Assembly: GCF_004827385.1 (NCBI RefSeq)
Contig: NZ_SRXN01000013.1
Location: 115,649-179,648 of the forward strand
Source of the DNA: Ensifer sp. MPMI2T
GTDB taxonomy: Bacteria > Pseudomonadota > Alphaproteobacteria > Rhizobiales > Rhizobiaceae
Direction of reading: 5' to 3'
Length of the DNA stretch: 64,000 bases
Shown: positions 54,717 through 64,000 of the stretch, piece after piece
Position numbering within the stretch: the stretch's first letter is position 1
How the letters are laid out: the number at the start of each line of letters is the position of its first letter
Translations under genes and position numbers: made by a program
The notes under the pieces: generated by a model
Databases searched by the model: none
The model's input: the letters and a program-made list of their open reading frames with translations, nothing else
Told to the model about the DNA's origin: nothing

Positions 54717-55250
54717 ATGCCCACGAGTGGCTTGGCCCCTCGGATAAGCAGTAGTGAGCGGTCTTTTTTGGAACGCGGCTGTCCGGATTTAGATCCGGAC
54801 GGTTCGCTACTGGGGCAAGCCGTGTTTAAGATCTCAAGAACAAATCCCCTATTCTCCGGCGTTCACGGCCTGCCGCATCAGGAAATACCTGCGCAATTCT
54901 GCGTTTCCGAGGGTTGGTCCGGAGATCTCACCACAGGTCTCTTCGTCCTCGGCGACAGGACCGCAGCCATTCACGGTCTGCGTGAGAACGAATGCGGATT
55001 GCTCAATTTCGTCCGCTGTTACGATCCGGCCGATCGCAATCACGTGCTCGAGTTGTTCGAGCAGGCGGCAACGTCCTCCTCGACCTTTTGCTTTTCCACG
55101 ACGATCATCCTCGAAACCGGCCAGAGGCAGCCCGTCTTCTGCATCGGCGAGTCGTCCGGCCTGGAAGAGCGCTATTCAGGCTCGATGCTCGGGGTCTTCT
55201 TCTTCCCGCGCTTTCTGATCGAGGGTGCGCAGGCGGTATTGAGGCAATAG
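54717..55250 (+). CDS. Single PAS-domain protein
   Basis: 177 residues from ATG 54717 (AAAGAGAT upstream). The region from about residue 60 to 170 has the PAS_3 pattern: GWSGDLTTGLFVLGDRTAAIHGL, then YDPADRNHVLELFEQA, FCFSTTIILETGQRQPVFCIGES and GSMLGVFFF. There is no output domain, transmembrane segment or signal peptide. A stand-alone PAS protein could sense a small molecule or redox state and act through a partner. It is convergent with the MHYT-GGDEF-EAL gene (68 bp). Family call by eye only. Confidence 0.6.
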   Translation: MPTSGLAPRISSSERSFLERGCPDLDPDGSLLGQAVFKISRTNPLFSGVHGLPHQEIPAQFCVSEGWSGDLTTGLFVLGDRTAAIHGLRENECGLLNFVRCYDPADRNHVLELFEQAATSSSTFCFSTTIILETGQRQPVFCIGESSGLEERYSGSMLGVFFFPRFLIEGAQAVLRQ

Positions 55251-55318
55251 GTCATGAAACCGCGCAAGTCCTGACGTTGCGCACTTCCCCCAGCCTCCGG
55301 CCGACCGCCGCAGGCGCG

Positions 55319-58117
55319 TCACGCGACCGCAGCTTGTACCCGAGTGCCAGCAACTGCGCTGATGGGGGCAGGCCGCCCAAGCAGGTAGCCCTGCGCCTCG
55401 TCACAACCCTCCGCTTGAAGGATATCGAGCTGTTTCTGTGTTTCGACGCCCTCTGCAAGGACCGGCACGGAAAGGCTTTGTCCAAGGGCGAGGATGGCTC
55501 GGACAATCGCCTTGGCTTGGGGGCTGCCTTCGACCTCCCACATGAAGCTCTTGTCGAGCTTGATCTTGTCGAAGGGAAACGATCGCAATGTTTCGAGCGA
55601 CGAGTAGCCCGTGCCGAAGTCATCGATGGCGATGGTGGCGCCAAGTTTCTTGATCTGGCGGAGCGTCAGTAGCGCGCGCTCCTTGTCGTCGATAATGGTG
55701 GACTCTGTGATTTCCAGTTCGAGCCGCTTCGGGCTGAGTCCGGTCTCCACCAGCACCTGCTGGACGAGGCTGACGATGTCGCCATTGGCCAACTGCACCG
55801 GCGAAATATTGACCGCAATCTTATGTTGGCTATTCCATCCGGCCGCCTCGCGGCAGGCCTCGCGCAAGACCCATTCACCGATCGGCAGGATCGCGCCGCA
55901 TTCTTCGGCCAGCGGGATAAATTCGTTCGGCGGGACCATGCCACGTTCGGGATGGTACCAGCGCAGCAGCACCTCGTAGCCGGTGACGCCGCCGGTCAAC
56001 ACCGATTTCTGCACCTGATAGTGAAGCGCCAATTGCCTCTTATCGATCGCATCCCAGAGGTCGTTGGCGAGAGCCCGGCGCTTGCGAGCCGCCTCGTCCA
56101 TCGAGACCTCGTAGAAGCAGACCGCCTGGTTCAATGCCGCCTTGGCGCGATACATGGCGAGATCGGCATTGTTGATCAGCGCGTCGGCGGTTTCGGCGTC
56201 CTGCGGATAGATCGCGACGCCCATGCTGCCGCCGGATTTCAGCTCGAAATCGCCGAAGCGCATTTCCTCATGCAGGCAATTTTCAATGCGCCGCAGGAAA
56301 TCGTGGAGTTCGGCGAGTTCCTCGAAGCGCTTCACCGCCGCAAATTCGTCGCCACCGAAACGGGCAACGAACTCGCCCTCCTGAAGAAGTGCCTTCATGC
56401 GCTGCGCGATCGTGACCAGCACGAAGTCGCCCGCCGCATGACCGTGTAAATCGTTGACTTCCTTGAACTTGTTCAAGTCGAGGCCGATGACGGCCACCTT
56501 GCGCGAGAACCAGGCAGCGGCATCGAGCTCCTCCTCGAGGTAGCTGTTGAACTGCAGCCGATTGGGTAGCCCCGTCAGGCTGTCGTGTCGGGCGAGGAAC
56601 GAAATCTGTTCCTCGGAGTCCAGCCGCTCGGTGATGTCCTCATAGGTGGACACCCAGCCGCCGTCCGGCAGCATGCGGTGCTTCGTCAGGATCGAACGCC
56701 CGTTCGGCAGCTTCTCGACAAGGTCGGCTCCGCCCGTGCCGACAATGTCGATGCGGTGTTTCTGATAGGCCGCATCAGCTTTGGCCTTGGCGACAGCCGG
56801 ATCAGGATAGGCGCTGCCACATGCCCGCTCGAGAATTTCCCGGAATGTCAGTCCCTTGCCGGCCATCGATTCCGAGAGATTGAAGATCTCGAGGCAACGC
56901 CTGTTCGAAATCAGCAGGCGGTCGGCCTTGTCGAACAGACATATGCCCTGCGTCATATTTTCCAGCGCGATGTCGAGATTCTTACTGACTTCGGCGATAC
57001 GATCGGCGTTCGCCTTTTCCTTGGAGATGTCCTTGGCAATCTTGATGAAGCCGGCGTGCCGTCCGGTTTCATCGATGATCGGTTCGATCACCACATGCGC
57101 CCAGAAGCGCGTACCGTCTTTGCGATAGCGCCAGCCTTCCGCCTCGTATTTTCCGTCGAGGAGGGCGAGACGCAGCGCCTGTTGCGGCAGGTTGGCCTGT
57201 CTTTCATCGGGTGTGTAGAAGCAGGCGAAATTCTTGCCGATGATCTCGTCGGCACTGTACCCCTTGTTCGCCTCGGCACCGGCGTTCCAACTGGTCACGT
57301 GACCATCAATGTCGAGCATGCAGATTGCGTAATCCTTGACGCTCCGGACGAAGCGGGAAAACTCCTTCTCCGAGGCGGCCGCCAGGACTTCTGCCTGACG
57401 GGCGAAACCGGCAGCAATCAGAACGATCGACAGCAGGAAGAATGCCGTTCCGGCAATGACGAAGGCCAAGAGATGCGGCTGCATTATGCCAACGCCCGCT
57501 TCGGCGACCGGGCCGGCTTCGATCGTCACCGCGCCCATCGCCGTAAAATGCAACGCCACGATGCCAAGCGTCATTGCGGACGTCGCAAGCAACTTGGCCC
57601 TCAGCGGCCCGTCGCTACGGGCAACCGCAAAGAGCGCGGCCACATCGAACAGCGATCCGGCAAGGATCGAAAGGACGACGAGCATCCCGTCCCATTGGAC
57701 GGACCCGGCGACGTCAAGCGCCGCCATGCCGAGGAAATGCATGGAGGCGACGCCGGCCCCAAGCACCAGCCCGCCAAACAACCAGCCGCCACGCCCCTTC
57801 ACATAGGTCGCGATGCCGAGGGCCGATGTCGTCAGGACAATCGCGACCGCCAGCGACAGTGTCGTGAGGTTCATCTGATAGCCGACGACCACACCCGGAT
57901 CATAGGCAAGCATGGCAATGAAGTGGGTAGCCCATATCCCGAAGCCGCTGGCGATGCCGGCGGCAACGATCCAGATCGCCCGTGGCCCGCCGACCGCGGC
58001 GCGCGCACGCTGAAGCAAGATAACCGCGCCGAAACTCGACAGGAAGCAAATCAACGCCGCCAGTAAGACCATTCGCGGATCGTGTTCCACCACGAGGCAT
58101 GTCAGGATCTTGAACAT
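55319..58117 (-). CDS. MHYT-PAS-GGDEF-EAL cyclic-di-GMP regulatory protein
   Basis: 932 residues from ATG 58117. Seven membrane helices form an MHYT sensor (about 1-240) with WATHFIAM, SMHFLGM and ALHFTAMG, the family's His residues near Met. PAS domains follow (about 250-490, KDYAICMLDIDGHVTSWNAGA), then a GGDEF domain with an intact RFGGDEF and an EAL domain with NISPVQL, LEITEST, DDFGTGYSSL, KLDKSF and AEGVET; its EAL triad reads EVL. Both synthase and phosphodiesterase activity are possible. The MHYT domain is proposed to bind copper and sense a diatomic gas. Confidence 0.92.
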   Translation of the reverse strand: MFKILTCLVVEHDPRMVLLAALICFLSSFGAVILLQRARAAVGGPRAIWIVAAGIASGFGIWATHFIAMLAYDPGVVVGYQMNLTTLSLAVAIVLTTSALGIATYVKGRGGWLFGGLVLGAGVASMHFLGMAALDVAGSVQWDGMLVVLSILAGSLFDVAALFAVARSDGPLRAKLLATSAMTLGIVALHFTAMGAVTIEAGPVAEAGVGIMQPHLLAFVIAGTAFFLLSIVLIAAGFARQAEVLAAASEKEFSRFVRSVKDYAICMLDIDGHVTSWNAGAEANKGYSADEIIGKNFACFYTPDERQANLPQQALRLALLDGKYEAEGWRYRKDGTRFWAHVVIEPIIDETGRHAGFIKIAKDISKEKANADRIAEVSKNLDIALENMTQGICLFDKADRLLISNRRCLEIFNLSESMAGKGLTFREILERACGSAYPDPAVAKAKADAAYQKHRIDIVGTGGADLVEKLPNGRSILTKHRMLPDGGWVSTYEDITERLDSEEQISFLARHDSLTGLPNRLQFNSYLEEELDAAAWFSRKVAVIGLDLNKFKEVNDLHGHAAGDFVLVTIAQRMKALLQEGEFVARFGGDEFAAVKRFEELAELHDFLRRIENCLHEEMRFGDFELKSGGSMGVAIYPQDAETADALINNADLAMYRAKAALNQAVCFYEVSMDEAARKRRALANDLWDAIDKRQLALHYQVQKSVLTGGVTGYEVLLRWYHPERGMVPPNEFIPLAEECGAILPIGEWVLREACREAAGWNSQHKIAVNISPVQLANGDIVSLVQQVLVETGLSPKRLELEITESTIIDDKERALLTLRQIKKLGATIAIDDFGTGYSSLETLRSFPFDKIKLDKSFMWEVEGSPQAKAIVRAILALGQSLSVPVLAEGVETQKQLDILQAEGCDEAQGYLLGRPAPISAVAGTRVQAAVA

Positions 58118-58293
58118 CACAGATCGCCCAAATAAGCACTGCACGGACGCAGGTCACCTGCTCCGGCTCGCCACCTGTTGACGTTTCGCCGTTTAAGGAA
58201 GCGTGAAAATCCGCCGAAGAGCGCCATTCCGAAACGGAACGGTGCTTTCTTTGTTAACAGATTGAGAATTCCGAGCGATGTCGCCGGCTAAAG

Positions 58294-58352
58294 CGCGGCG
58301 CGTTGCATGTCGTTTTCCCAAAACCGCTGCACACTTTTGGGCGACATGCACT
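58294..58352. repeat. Short palindromic repeat, a second family
   Basis: GTTGCATGTCGTTTTCCC ... AAAACCGCTGCACACTTTTG ... GGGCGACATGCAC has TGCATGTCG and CGACATGCA as ends, with an internal CCCAAAA/TTTTGGG pairing. It differs from the RIME-like copies and lies at the 3' end of the ferredoxin reductase-like gene, whose stop codon it nearly touches. Confidence 0.6.
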
Positions 58353-59568
58353 AGGCGAGCAGCGACTTGAGGTCGGTCTCGGGATCGGCGAGTTTCGCGC
58401 GATCCGGCGTTGTCCCGGTTTCGAGTAGCTTCTTTCCCGTCACGTAGGCTTTGGCGTCGTTGATGGCATCGACGGCGATGAACTTGCCCTGGCGGAAATA
58501 CCAGACCGATACGCTGCCTTCACGCTGGCCCGGGCGGACAAGTGTTTCGTCGTGGCCGAGACCGAAGCCCGCGATCTGGAGCTTCACGTCGTACTGGTCC
58601 GACCAGAACCAGGGCTTCGGATCGTAGGGCTCGGAGCTGCCGGCGAGGATGGCAGCGATCGCCTCCGCCTGGTCAACGGCGTTCTGAACCGATTCCAGGC
58701 GGATCCGCATGCCTTGCCACGGCAGGACCGCACAGTCGCCCATGGCAAAGATCGCAGGATCGGAGGTTCGGCCGTAGCTGTCTACGATGATGCCGTTGGA
58801 GGTCTCCAGGCCTGCGTCATGCGCCAGAGCATCGTTGGCGCTGACGCCGATGCCGACGATCACCACGTCGACCGGGATCGTGGAGCCGTCCGCAAGCTCA
58901 GCGGCTGTAACGCGCCCGTTGTCGCCAACCAGGCGGTGGAGGCCCATGCCTTCGCGGATATCGACACCGCGTGAGCGATGGATCTCGCGTACGATCGCAG
59001 AGGTCGCCGCCGAGGCCACGCGCTGCAGGATACGGTCCGCCATTTCGATGACCGTTACTTCCATACCGCAGGTCCGGGCGACCGCGGCGGCCTCGAGACC
59101 GATATAGCCCCCGCCCACCACCAATGCGCGGCGCCCGGGCTGCATCTCCTCCGCCAGCAGGTCGGCATCCTTGAAATCGCGCACGACATAGACGCCGGCG
59201 AGATCGCCACCGATGGAGGCAGGCAATCGGCGCGGCGTCGCCCCGGTCGCGAAGGCAAGTGTCTCGTAGCCGAGCATCGATCCGTCGCTCAAAGTTACCT
59301 GCTTTTGCCTGCGGTCGATGCGTGTGACGGTCGTCGAAAGGCGAATGTCGATGTCGTGCTCCGAATACCAGGCCTCTGGCCGATAGAGCAGCCGATCGAG
59401 AGTCATTTCGCGGAGCAGATATTTTTTGGAAAGGGGCGGCCGCTGGTAGGGAAGGCTTGCTTCCGAGGCGATGATCGTCACCGGTCGCTCGTCCTTCAAA
59501 GCGCGAAGTTTGGCAACCAAGGCGAACGCGGCCTGACCACCGCCGACAACAATAAGTCTTCCCGACAC
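58351..59568 (-). CDS. FAD-dependent NAD(P)H:ferredoxin reductase-like protein
   Basis: 405 residues from the GTG at 59568 (MSGRLIVVGGGQAAF), preceded by GGGTGAAG; the frame is open 22 codons more but without a ribosome-binding site. The FAD motif is IVVGGGQAAFALVAKLR, the NAD motif LVVGGGYIGLEAAAVA and the second FAD motif SDPAIFAMGDCAVLPW; the C-terminal reductase domain follows. The pattern is that of rhodocoxin or putidaredoxin reductases in aromatic and P450 systems. No ferredoxin or oxygenase gene is near, so the partner is unknown. Confidence 0.86.
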   Translation of the reverse strand: MSGRLIVVGGGQAAFALVAKLRALKDERPVTIIASEASLPYQRPPLSKKYLLREMTLDRLLYRPEAWYSEHDIDIRLSTTVTRIDRRQKQVTLSDGSMLGYETLAFATGATPRRLPASIGGDLAGVYVVRDFKDADLLAEEMQPGRRALVVGGGYIGLEAAAVARTCGMEVTVIEMADRILQRVASAATSAIVREIHRSRGVDIREGMGLHRLVGDNGRVTAAELADGSTIPVDVVIVGIGVSANDALAHDAGLETSNGIIVDSYGRTSDPAIFAMGDCAVLPWQGMRIRLESVQNAVDQAEAIAAILAGSSEPYDPKPWFWSDQYDVKLQIAGFGLGHDETLVRPGQREGSVSVWYFRQGKFIAVDAINDAKAYVTGKKLLETGTTPDRAKLADPETDLKSLLA

Positions 59569-59664
59569 CTGCTTCACCCGTTTCTTGATGCGTGTGTTTC
59601 GCCAGCCGTACCCTCTCCGCCCGAGCCTCGTCAACTCGGGCGGAACAGTAAGCCCTTCACGGGA

Positions 59665-60372
59665 TCAGGGCTTGCGCGGGATTTCCATCCCCTTCTGGGC
59701 GGCCGGCCGCGCAAGGCCGCGATCGACCCAGGCCATGACGTTCGGGAAGCTCTCGTATTCGAGCACTTCCGCACCGCCATAGAATCTGCGCGCGCCCTCG
59801 ACCCACGGGTAGGTGGCTATGTCGGCGATCGTGTATTCGTCGCCCATCAGCCATTGCCGGCCTTTCAGCCGCGTCTCGAGAACGCCGAGCAGGCGCTTCG
59901 ATTCATCGCGGTACCGCTCCACCGGATATGAGTTGTTGGCAACCCTCTCGGCGGCGAACTTGAAGAAATGCCCGAACTGACCGAGCATCGGGCCAACGCC
60001 GCCCATCTGGAACATCACCCAGCAAAGCGTCTCGTAGCGGCCGGCGGCATCCGCCGGGATAAGCTTTCCCGTCTTTTCTGCCAGATAAACCAGGATTGCA
60101 CCGGATTCGAAAAGACCGATCGGCTTTCCGCCGGGCCCGTTCGGGTCGATGATGGCCGGGATGCGGCCGTTCGGGTTGAGCGACAGGAATTCGGGCGACT
60201 TCTGTTCGTTGGCATCGAACGCAATGCGATGCGGCTCATAGGGCAGGCCCAGTTCTTCCAGGGCAATCGAGATCTTCACGCCGTTCGGCGTCGGCAGCGA
60301 ATAGAGCTGGATGATATCCGGGTTGGTCGCGGGCCAGCGGGTCGTGATCGGGAAAGAGGAAAGATCAGCCAT
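59665..60372 (-). CDS. Glutathione S-transferase-like protein (YghU/YfcG group)
   Basis: 235 residues from ATG 60372. The thioredoxin-fold N-terminus reads YSLPTPNGVKISIALEELGLPYEPHRI with the LNPNGRIPAIID and FESGAILVYLAEK glutathione-binding segments; the alpha-helical C-terminus ends near residue 230. TPNGVK rather than a catalytic Cys or Tyr is typical of the YghU/YfcG Nu-class group, which act as disulfide-bond oxidoreductases. Monocistronic between the reductase and hisG. Confidence 0.88.
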   Translation of the reverse strand: MADLSSFPITTRWPATNPDIIQLYSLPTPNGVKISIALEELGLPYEPHRIAFDANEQKSPEFLSLNPNGRIPAIIDPNGPGGKPIGLFESGAILVYLAEKTGKLIPADAAGRYETLCWVMFQMGGVGPMLGQFGHFFKFAAERVANNSYPVERYRDESKRLLGVLETRLKGRQWLMGDEYTIADIATYPWVEGARRFYGGAEVLEYESFPNVMAWVDRGLARPAAQKGMEIPRKP

Positions 60373-60496
60373 AAGGATGCCTCGAGGTGGGTGGGCCAAG
60401 GTGGGATGTGCCGCCCCTAGATAGGTCGTCACAATTCCATTTGTCAGCACCCGTGGCGAAATTTCCTGCGTGACACCTCAGGCTTGCCGCGGGCTC

Positions 60497-61192
60497 TCAG
60501 AGCGCAGCGCGCACGGCCGCCACGATCCGGTCGACAACAGGATCGCCCGCGTGGGCAGCCTTCCGCGCCCTGACGAGGCAGGCTTCCGACCGCAGGATCA
60601 CACCGTCCGAAAGAATCTTGAGGTGGTTCGCCTTCAGCGTTGAGCCAGTCGAGGTGATGTCGACGATGATGTCGGCGGAACCGGAAGCCGGCGCGCCCTC
60701 GGTCGCACCCAGGCTCTCGACAATGCGATAGAGCTGGATGCCATGGCTTCCGGAGAAAAACTGCTGGGTCAGGCGCCAGTATTTGGTGGCGATCGCCAGT
60801 CTGCGGCCATGACGGGCACGGAAATCGGCAGCAACGTCGCCGAGGTCCGCCATGGTGTCGACGTCATACCAGATTTCCGGTACGGCCACGACGACATCGG
60901 CATGGCCGAAGCCAAGCCGCGCGCAGAATTCTACGCGCGCATCCGCGTCAGCGAGGCCCTCCCGAACGAGATCTTCGCCGGTGACGCCGAAATCGACAGA
61001 GCCGCTGCCGATCTCGCGGGAGATTTCCGAGGCCGAGAGGAAGGCGATCTCGACCTCGTCCCAGCCCTCGACGCGGCCGCGGTAGGAGCGGTCGTTGCCG
61101 ACGGCGACAATCTTCATTCCGGCTCGTTCGAAGATCGCCGAAGCATCGTCCTTCATCCGCCCTTTCGAAGGCAGTGCAATCGTCACCGTCAT
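60497..61192 (-). CDS. hisG: ATP phosphoribosyltransferase, short form
   Basis: 231 residues, the short HisG form, which needs HisZ as regulatory subunit. Motifs include [17 protein letters not shown] at the start, [13 protein letters not shown] and [19 protein letters not shown], the phosphoribosyl-pyrophosphate loop. It catalyses the first step of histidine synthesis. It overlaps the hisZ stop (ATGA), so the two subunits are translated together. Confidence 0.95.
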   Translation of the reverse strand: MTVTIALPSKGRMKDDASAIFERAGMKIVAVGNDRSYRGRVEGWDEVEIAFLSASEISREIGSGSVDFGVTGEDLVREGLADADARVEFCARLGFGHADVVVAVPEIWYDVDTMADLGDVAADFRARHGRRLAIATKYWRLTQQFFSGSHGIQLYRIVESLGATEGAPASGSADIIVDITSTGSTLKANHLKILSDGVILRSEACLVRARKAAHAGDPVVDRIVAAVRAAL

Positions 61193-62331
61193 TTCGCGCC
61201 CCCTGCGGCAGAAACCGCCTGCTCGATCCGGTCAAGCCAGAGGGAGAAGCCGACTGCCGGAATATGTTCGCGGGCGCCCAGAAGCGTCAGCAGGCGGTCG
61301 AAGCGTCCACCACCGGCGAGAACAGCCGCCATTCCTTCGACCTCTATCTCGAAGACGAGGCCGGTATAATAGTCGAGCGGACGACCGAAGGCGGCACGAT
61401 AGCGGATGAGATCGATGTCGGCGCCCGCGCGCGAGAGGGCAGCGACGCGCCCATCGAAGAGCGACAATGCGGCTTCGATCTTCAACCCGGACTTCGCCGC
61501 GAAGCGGAAAAGTGCGGCTGGCGCGTCGGCAAGCGGCAAGTCCAGCGTCAGGAATTCGCGCATGACGGCGAGCGTGGCCTTGTCAAGCCGCGTATTCGCC
61601 AGCTCCATTTTTTCCTTGAGGCGGCGAGCGATATCGCGCGGCGACCGGCTAGCATTGGTGGAATAGCCAGTCGCCTCCATGATCTGGCCGATATGGGCAA
61701 CGAGCCGGTCCTCGTCCTCCAGCATGCCCGTGATGGCGAGCCGCTCGACCTCATGGCCGAAGACGCCCGCCGATTTCGGATCGGCGAGCTCCGCCAGAAG
61801 TTTCTGCAACTGCTTCGGATCGCCGAAGGCATGGATCAGCCGCTTCTGCCAGCCGGCAGGCAGCCCGCAGGCGGCAATCACCGCTTCGAACACCGATTGG
61901 TCGCCGAGCGTCACCTTCAGCCGCCCTCCGGGTAATCTGTTCGCAAGAACCTGCATCGCGTCTCCGACGGCCCTCGCGTCCGCCCGCGCGGTATCCGGCT
62001 CGCCGAGATCCTCGATGCCGGCCTGATAGAACTCGCTCGAACCCTCGCGCCGCTGGCGGAACACTTCGCCAAGGTAGGCATAGCGCTGCGGCGTGCCGGT
62101 CGCCGTCTCGATATGGCGAAGGCAGACCGGAATCGTGAATTCAGGACGAAGGCAAAGGCTCTCGCCCGTCTCGCTCTGCGTCAGGAAAATGCGCCGCCGC
62201 AGATCTTCGCCTGCCATGTCGAGAAATGGCTCGGCCGGTTGGATCACCGGCGTATCGACACGCAGGGTCTCCATTCGCTCGAAATCGGCAAGCAGGTCGC
62301 CAGCAAAGGCGGGGAGGTTGATCAGAGGCAT
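61189..62331 (-). CDS. hisZ: ATP phosphoribosyltransferase regulatory subunit
   Basis: 380 residues, a class II aminoacyl-tRNA synthetase-like fold without the C-terminal anticodon domain, as for HisZ. Motif 2-like [20 protein letters not shown] and motif 3-like [13 protein letters not shown] can be seen. It is the allosteric partner of short HisG. Five bp after hisS and overlapping hisG by 4 bp, so hisS-hisZ-hisG form one operon. Confidence 0.93.
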   Translation of the reverse strand: MPLINLPAFAGDLLADFERMETLRVDTPVIQPAEPFLDMAGEDLRRRIFLTQSETGESLCLRPEFTIPVCLRHIETATGTPQRYAYLGEVFRQRREGSSEFYQAGIEDLGEPDTARADARAVGDAMQVLANRLPGGRLKVTLGDQSVFEAVIAACGLPAGWQKRLIHAFGDPKQLQKLLAELADPKSAGVFGHEVERLAITGMLEDEDRLVAHIGQIMEATGYSTNASRSPRDIARRLKEKMELANTRLDKATLAVMREFLTLDLPLADAPAALFRFAAKSGLKIEAALSLFDGRVAALSRAGADIDLIRYRAAFGRPLDYYTGLVFEIEVEGMAAVLAGGGRFDRLLTLLGAREHIPAVGFSLWLDRIEQAVSAAGGAK

Positions 62332-62336
62332 CGCCG

Positions 62337-63851
62337 TCAGTTCGCCTTCGTTCGGTCCTCAGCCTGTGCCGCCAGCATCTCCCGCACCTTCTCGACCAGA
62401 TCGCTTTCCGACACGGAAATCTGGGCAACGCGTGCCTCGCGCCAGGCAACATTGTCCTGGATTTCGCCCGACAGACGCTTGCCCTCGATCAGGTCCTTGA
62501 TCTGCACGACCTCCGAAGCGCGTTCATCGCCGCCCTGGATGATCGCCAGGGGAGAGCCGCGGCGGTCGGCATATTTGAGCTGATCGCCGAAATTCTTCTT
62601 GTTGCCCTGGTACATCTCTGCCCGGATGCCGGAGTGGCGCAGTTCCTGGACGAAGCGCTGATAACGGCCCATGCTTTCGATGTCACGGTCCATGACGCAG
62701 ACGACCACCGGTGCAACAACGTCTTCGGTCCCAAGCTTGCCAAGGTTTTTCAACGCCGTCATCAGCCGCGACACACCAATCGAGAAGCCGGTGGCCGGTA
62801 CCGGCTGCCCCATGAAGCGCGAGACGAGGCCATCGTAGCGGCCGCCGCCGCCGACGGAGCCGAAAACGACCTTCTCGCCTTTCTCGTTCGTCACCGCAAA
62901 CTGCAGTTCGGCCTCGAAGACCGGACCGGTATAGTATTCGAGGCCGCGCACGACCGAGGGGTCGATCTTGATGCGGTCCGTTTCATAGCCCGCGCTGAGC
63001 ACGAGGCTGCGGATCGTATTGAGTTCCTCGACGCCCTCCCCGCCTTTGGCGGTTCCGGCAACCAGCTCGGCGAGCTCGGCGGCGCTCTTTGCATAGTCGG
63101 TGATGCCGACGAAAAACAGGATCTTGCGGATCTGGTCGTCGTCCAGACCAGCGCCCTTGGTGAAGTCGCCGCTTTCATCCTTGCGGCCTTCGCCCAGCAG
63201 CAGTCGCACACCTTCCGGGCCGAACTTGTCGAGCTTGTCGATTGCACGCAAAACCGTCAGACGCGCGTTCGCGTGCTCGTCGCCACCGAGGCCGATCGCC
63301 TCGAGCACACCGTCGAGAACCTTGCGATTGTTGACACGGATCACATAGTCGCTGCGCGCGATGCCGAGCGCTTCCATGGTGTCGGCCATCATCATGCACA
63401 TCTCGGCATCGGCCTGGACGCCGGCCGCGCCGACCGTATCCGCATCGAACTGCATGAACTGGCGAAAACGGCCCGGGCCCGGCTTCTCGTTGCGGAAGAC
63501 GTAGCCCGCCCGATAGGTCCGGTAGGGAAGCTGGATCTCGTTGAAGTTCTCCGCCACGTGCCGCGCAAGCGGTGCCGTCAGGTCGTAGCGCAGGCTCATC
63601 CACTGATCGTCGTCGTCCGTCAGCGAGAAGACGCCCTCGTTCGGCCGATCGCTATCGGGAAGGAACTTTCCCAACGCGTCGGTATATTCGAACAACGGCG
63701 TTTCCACCGGATCGAAACCGTAGCGCTCGTAGACCTCCTGGATCTTGGCGAGCATTTCGTCGACGGCGCGGATATCCGCCGCCGAACGATCGACAAAGCC
63801 GCGCGGCAGGCGCGCCTTGAGCTTCTGCGGTTTCTTCTGTTTCTCGTTCAT
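62337..63851 (-). CDS. hisS: Histidyl-tRNA synthetase
   Basis: 504 residues from ATG 63851 (an ATG three codons upstream is possible). Class II motifs: [35 protein letters not shown] (motif 2), and [15 protein letters not shown] with motif 3 [12 protein letters not shown]. The C-terminal anticodon-binding domain is present (about 405-500). It charges tRNA-His and shares its operon with hisZ, its paralogue, and hisG. Confidence 0.95.
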   Translation of the reverse strand: MNEKQKKPQKLKARLPRGFVDRSAADIRAVDEMLAKIQEVYERYGFDPVETPLFEYTDALGKFLPDSDRPNEGVFSLTDDDDQWMSLRYDLTAPLARHVAENFNEIQLPYRTYRAGYVFRNEKPGPGRFRQFMQFDADTVGAAGVQADAEMCMMMADTMEALGIARSDYVIRVNNRKVLDGVLEAIGLGGDEHANARLTVLRAIDKLDKFGPEGVRLLLGEGRKDESGDFTKGAGLDDDQIRKILFFVGITDYAKSAAELAELVAGTAKGGEGVEELNTIRSLVLSAGYETDRIKIDPSVVRGLEYYTGPVFEAELQFAVTNEKGEKVVFGSVGGGGRYDGLVSRFMGQPVPATGFSIGVSRLMTALKNLGKLGTEDVVAPVVVCVMDRDIESMGRYQRFVQELRHSGIRAEMYQGNKKNFGDQLKYADRRGSPLAIIQGGDERASEVVQIKDLIEGKRLSGEIQDNVAWREARVAQISVSESDLVEKVREMLAAQAEDRTKAN

Positions 63852-64000
63852 GAAGAGCATTCCCGACTGTCAAATTCGGTCGGTGCTTTCCCTACCGGAT
63901 CACGTCAAGGGCGGCAAGGGCAGCGGGCATAAAGGACGCACATACCGGGAACGAGAGATCCTCTCGATGCCTGCCCCCTCCCTGCGGCGCTCTGCCGTAC
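63852..64000. other. Upstream region of hisS, window edge
   Basis: 149 bases. An ATG at 63967 on the plus strand opens a frame that runs off the window, MPAPSLRRSAV..., after a GAGAGATCCTCTC palindrome (63952-63964). It could be the start of a divergent gene, but only 11 codons can be seen. Confidence 0.3.

Overview
This 64-kb window looks like a piece of the main chromosome of a Sinorhizobium/Ensifer-type alphaproteobacterium. The reasons are the gene content and order (a split F0 atp operon with atpI-B-E-b'-b, two tandem orphan LuxR regulators, a Doudoroff-type galactose locus, hisS-hisZ-hisG), the high GC with strong codon bias, CTTGAC-N17-CTATxT promoters, and many copies of a short palindromic intergenic repeat resembling the rhizobial RIME mosaic elements. 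The species assignment is an inference; no database search was possible. I see no prophage, insertion sequence, CRISPR array, tRNA or rRNA.

Layout. 1-4 kb: the 3' end of ispE, moaB, a small glycosyltransferase, a radical SAM protein, rnhB. 4-7 kb: the F0 half of ATP synthase on the minus strand with its promoter and terminator. 7-12 kb: a SleB-type cell-wall hydrolase, then corA-kup (Mg and K uptake). 12-16 kb: mrp, a candidate small RNA gene, two orphan LuxR regulators. 16-22 kb: an IclR regulator divergent from a five-gene operon for sugar oxidation (SDR dehydrogenase, dgoK, dgoA, lactonase, IlvD/Edd dehydratase), which together fit conversion of galactose through galactonate and KDGal to pyruvate and glyceraldehyde-3-phosphate. 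22-28 kb: an exported PRC-barrel protein, then an operon of an MttB-family methyltransferase and a flavin demethylase with a divergent GcvA-like LysR regulator, probably for a methylated amine. 28-31 kb: an EAL phosphodiesterase with a decayed GGDEF domain, and a PAS-PAS-receiver protein lacking a kinase domain. 31-42 kb: mutL (with a coupled leader ORF), DUF2093, the lipid A/Kdo genes lpxK and waaA with a HAD phosphatase, DUF4170, cysQ, pmbA, a CPA2 antiporter, a patatin-like lipase. 42-52 kb: rsmD, a long-tailed pseudouridine synthase, tadA, an acetyltransferase, a lipoprotein, ileS, ribF, a HAD protein. 52-55 kb: groES-groEL under a CIRCE operator, then a lone PAS-domain protein. 55-64 kb: an MHYT-PAS-GGDEF-EAL protein, a ferredoxin reductase-like protein, a GST, and hisG/hisZ/hisS.

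Most of the window is ordinary core chromosome. The parts most worth a second look are intergenic: a terminator-ended transcript at about 13.55-13.66 kb on the minus strand with a canonical GG-N10-GC sigma-54-type promoter; a 274-bp element with 33-bp outer inverted repeats and two nested hairpins downstream of mrp; a 36-codon ORF that overlaps mutL by ATGA; and RIME-like repeats, one of which supplies the stop codon of ispE. Among proteins, the kinase-less hybrid regulator, the MttB/flavin demethylase pair with a missing Fe-S ligand, and the decayed GGDEF protein stand out.
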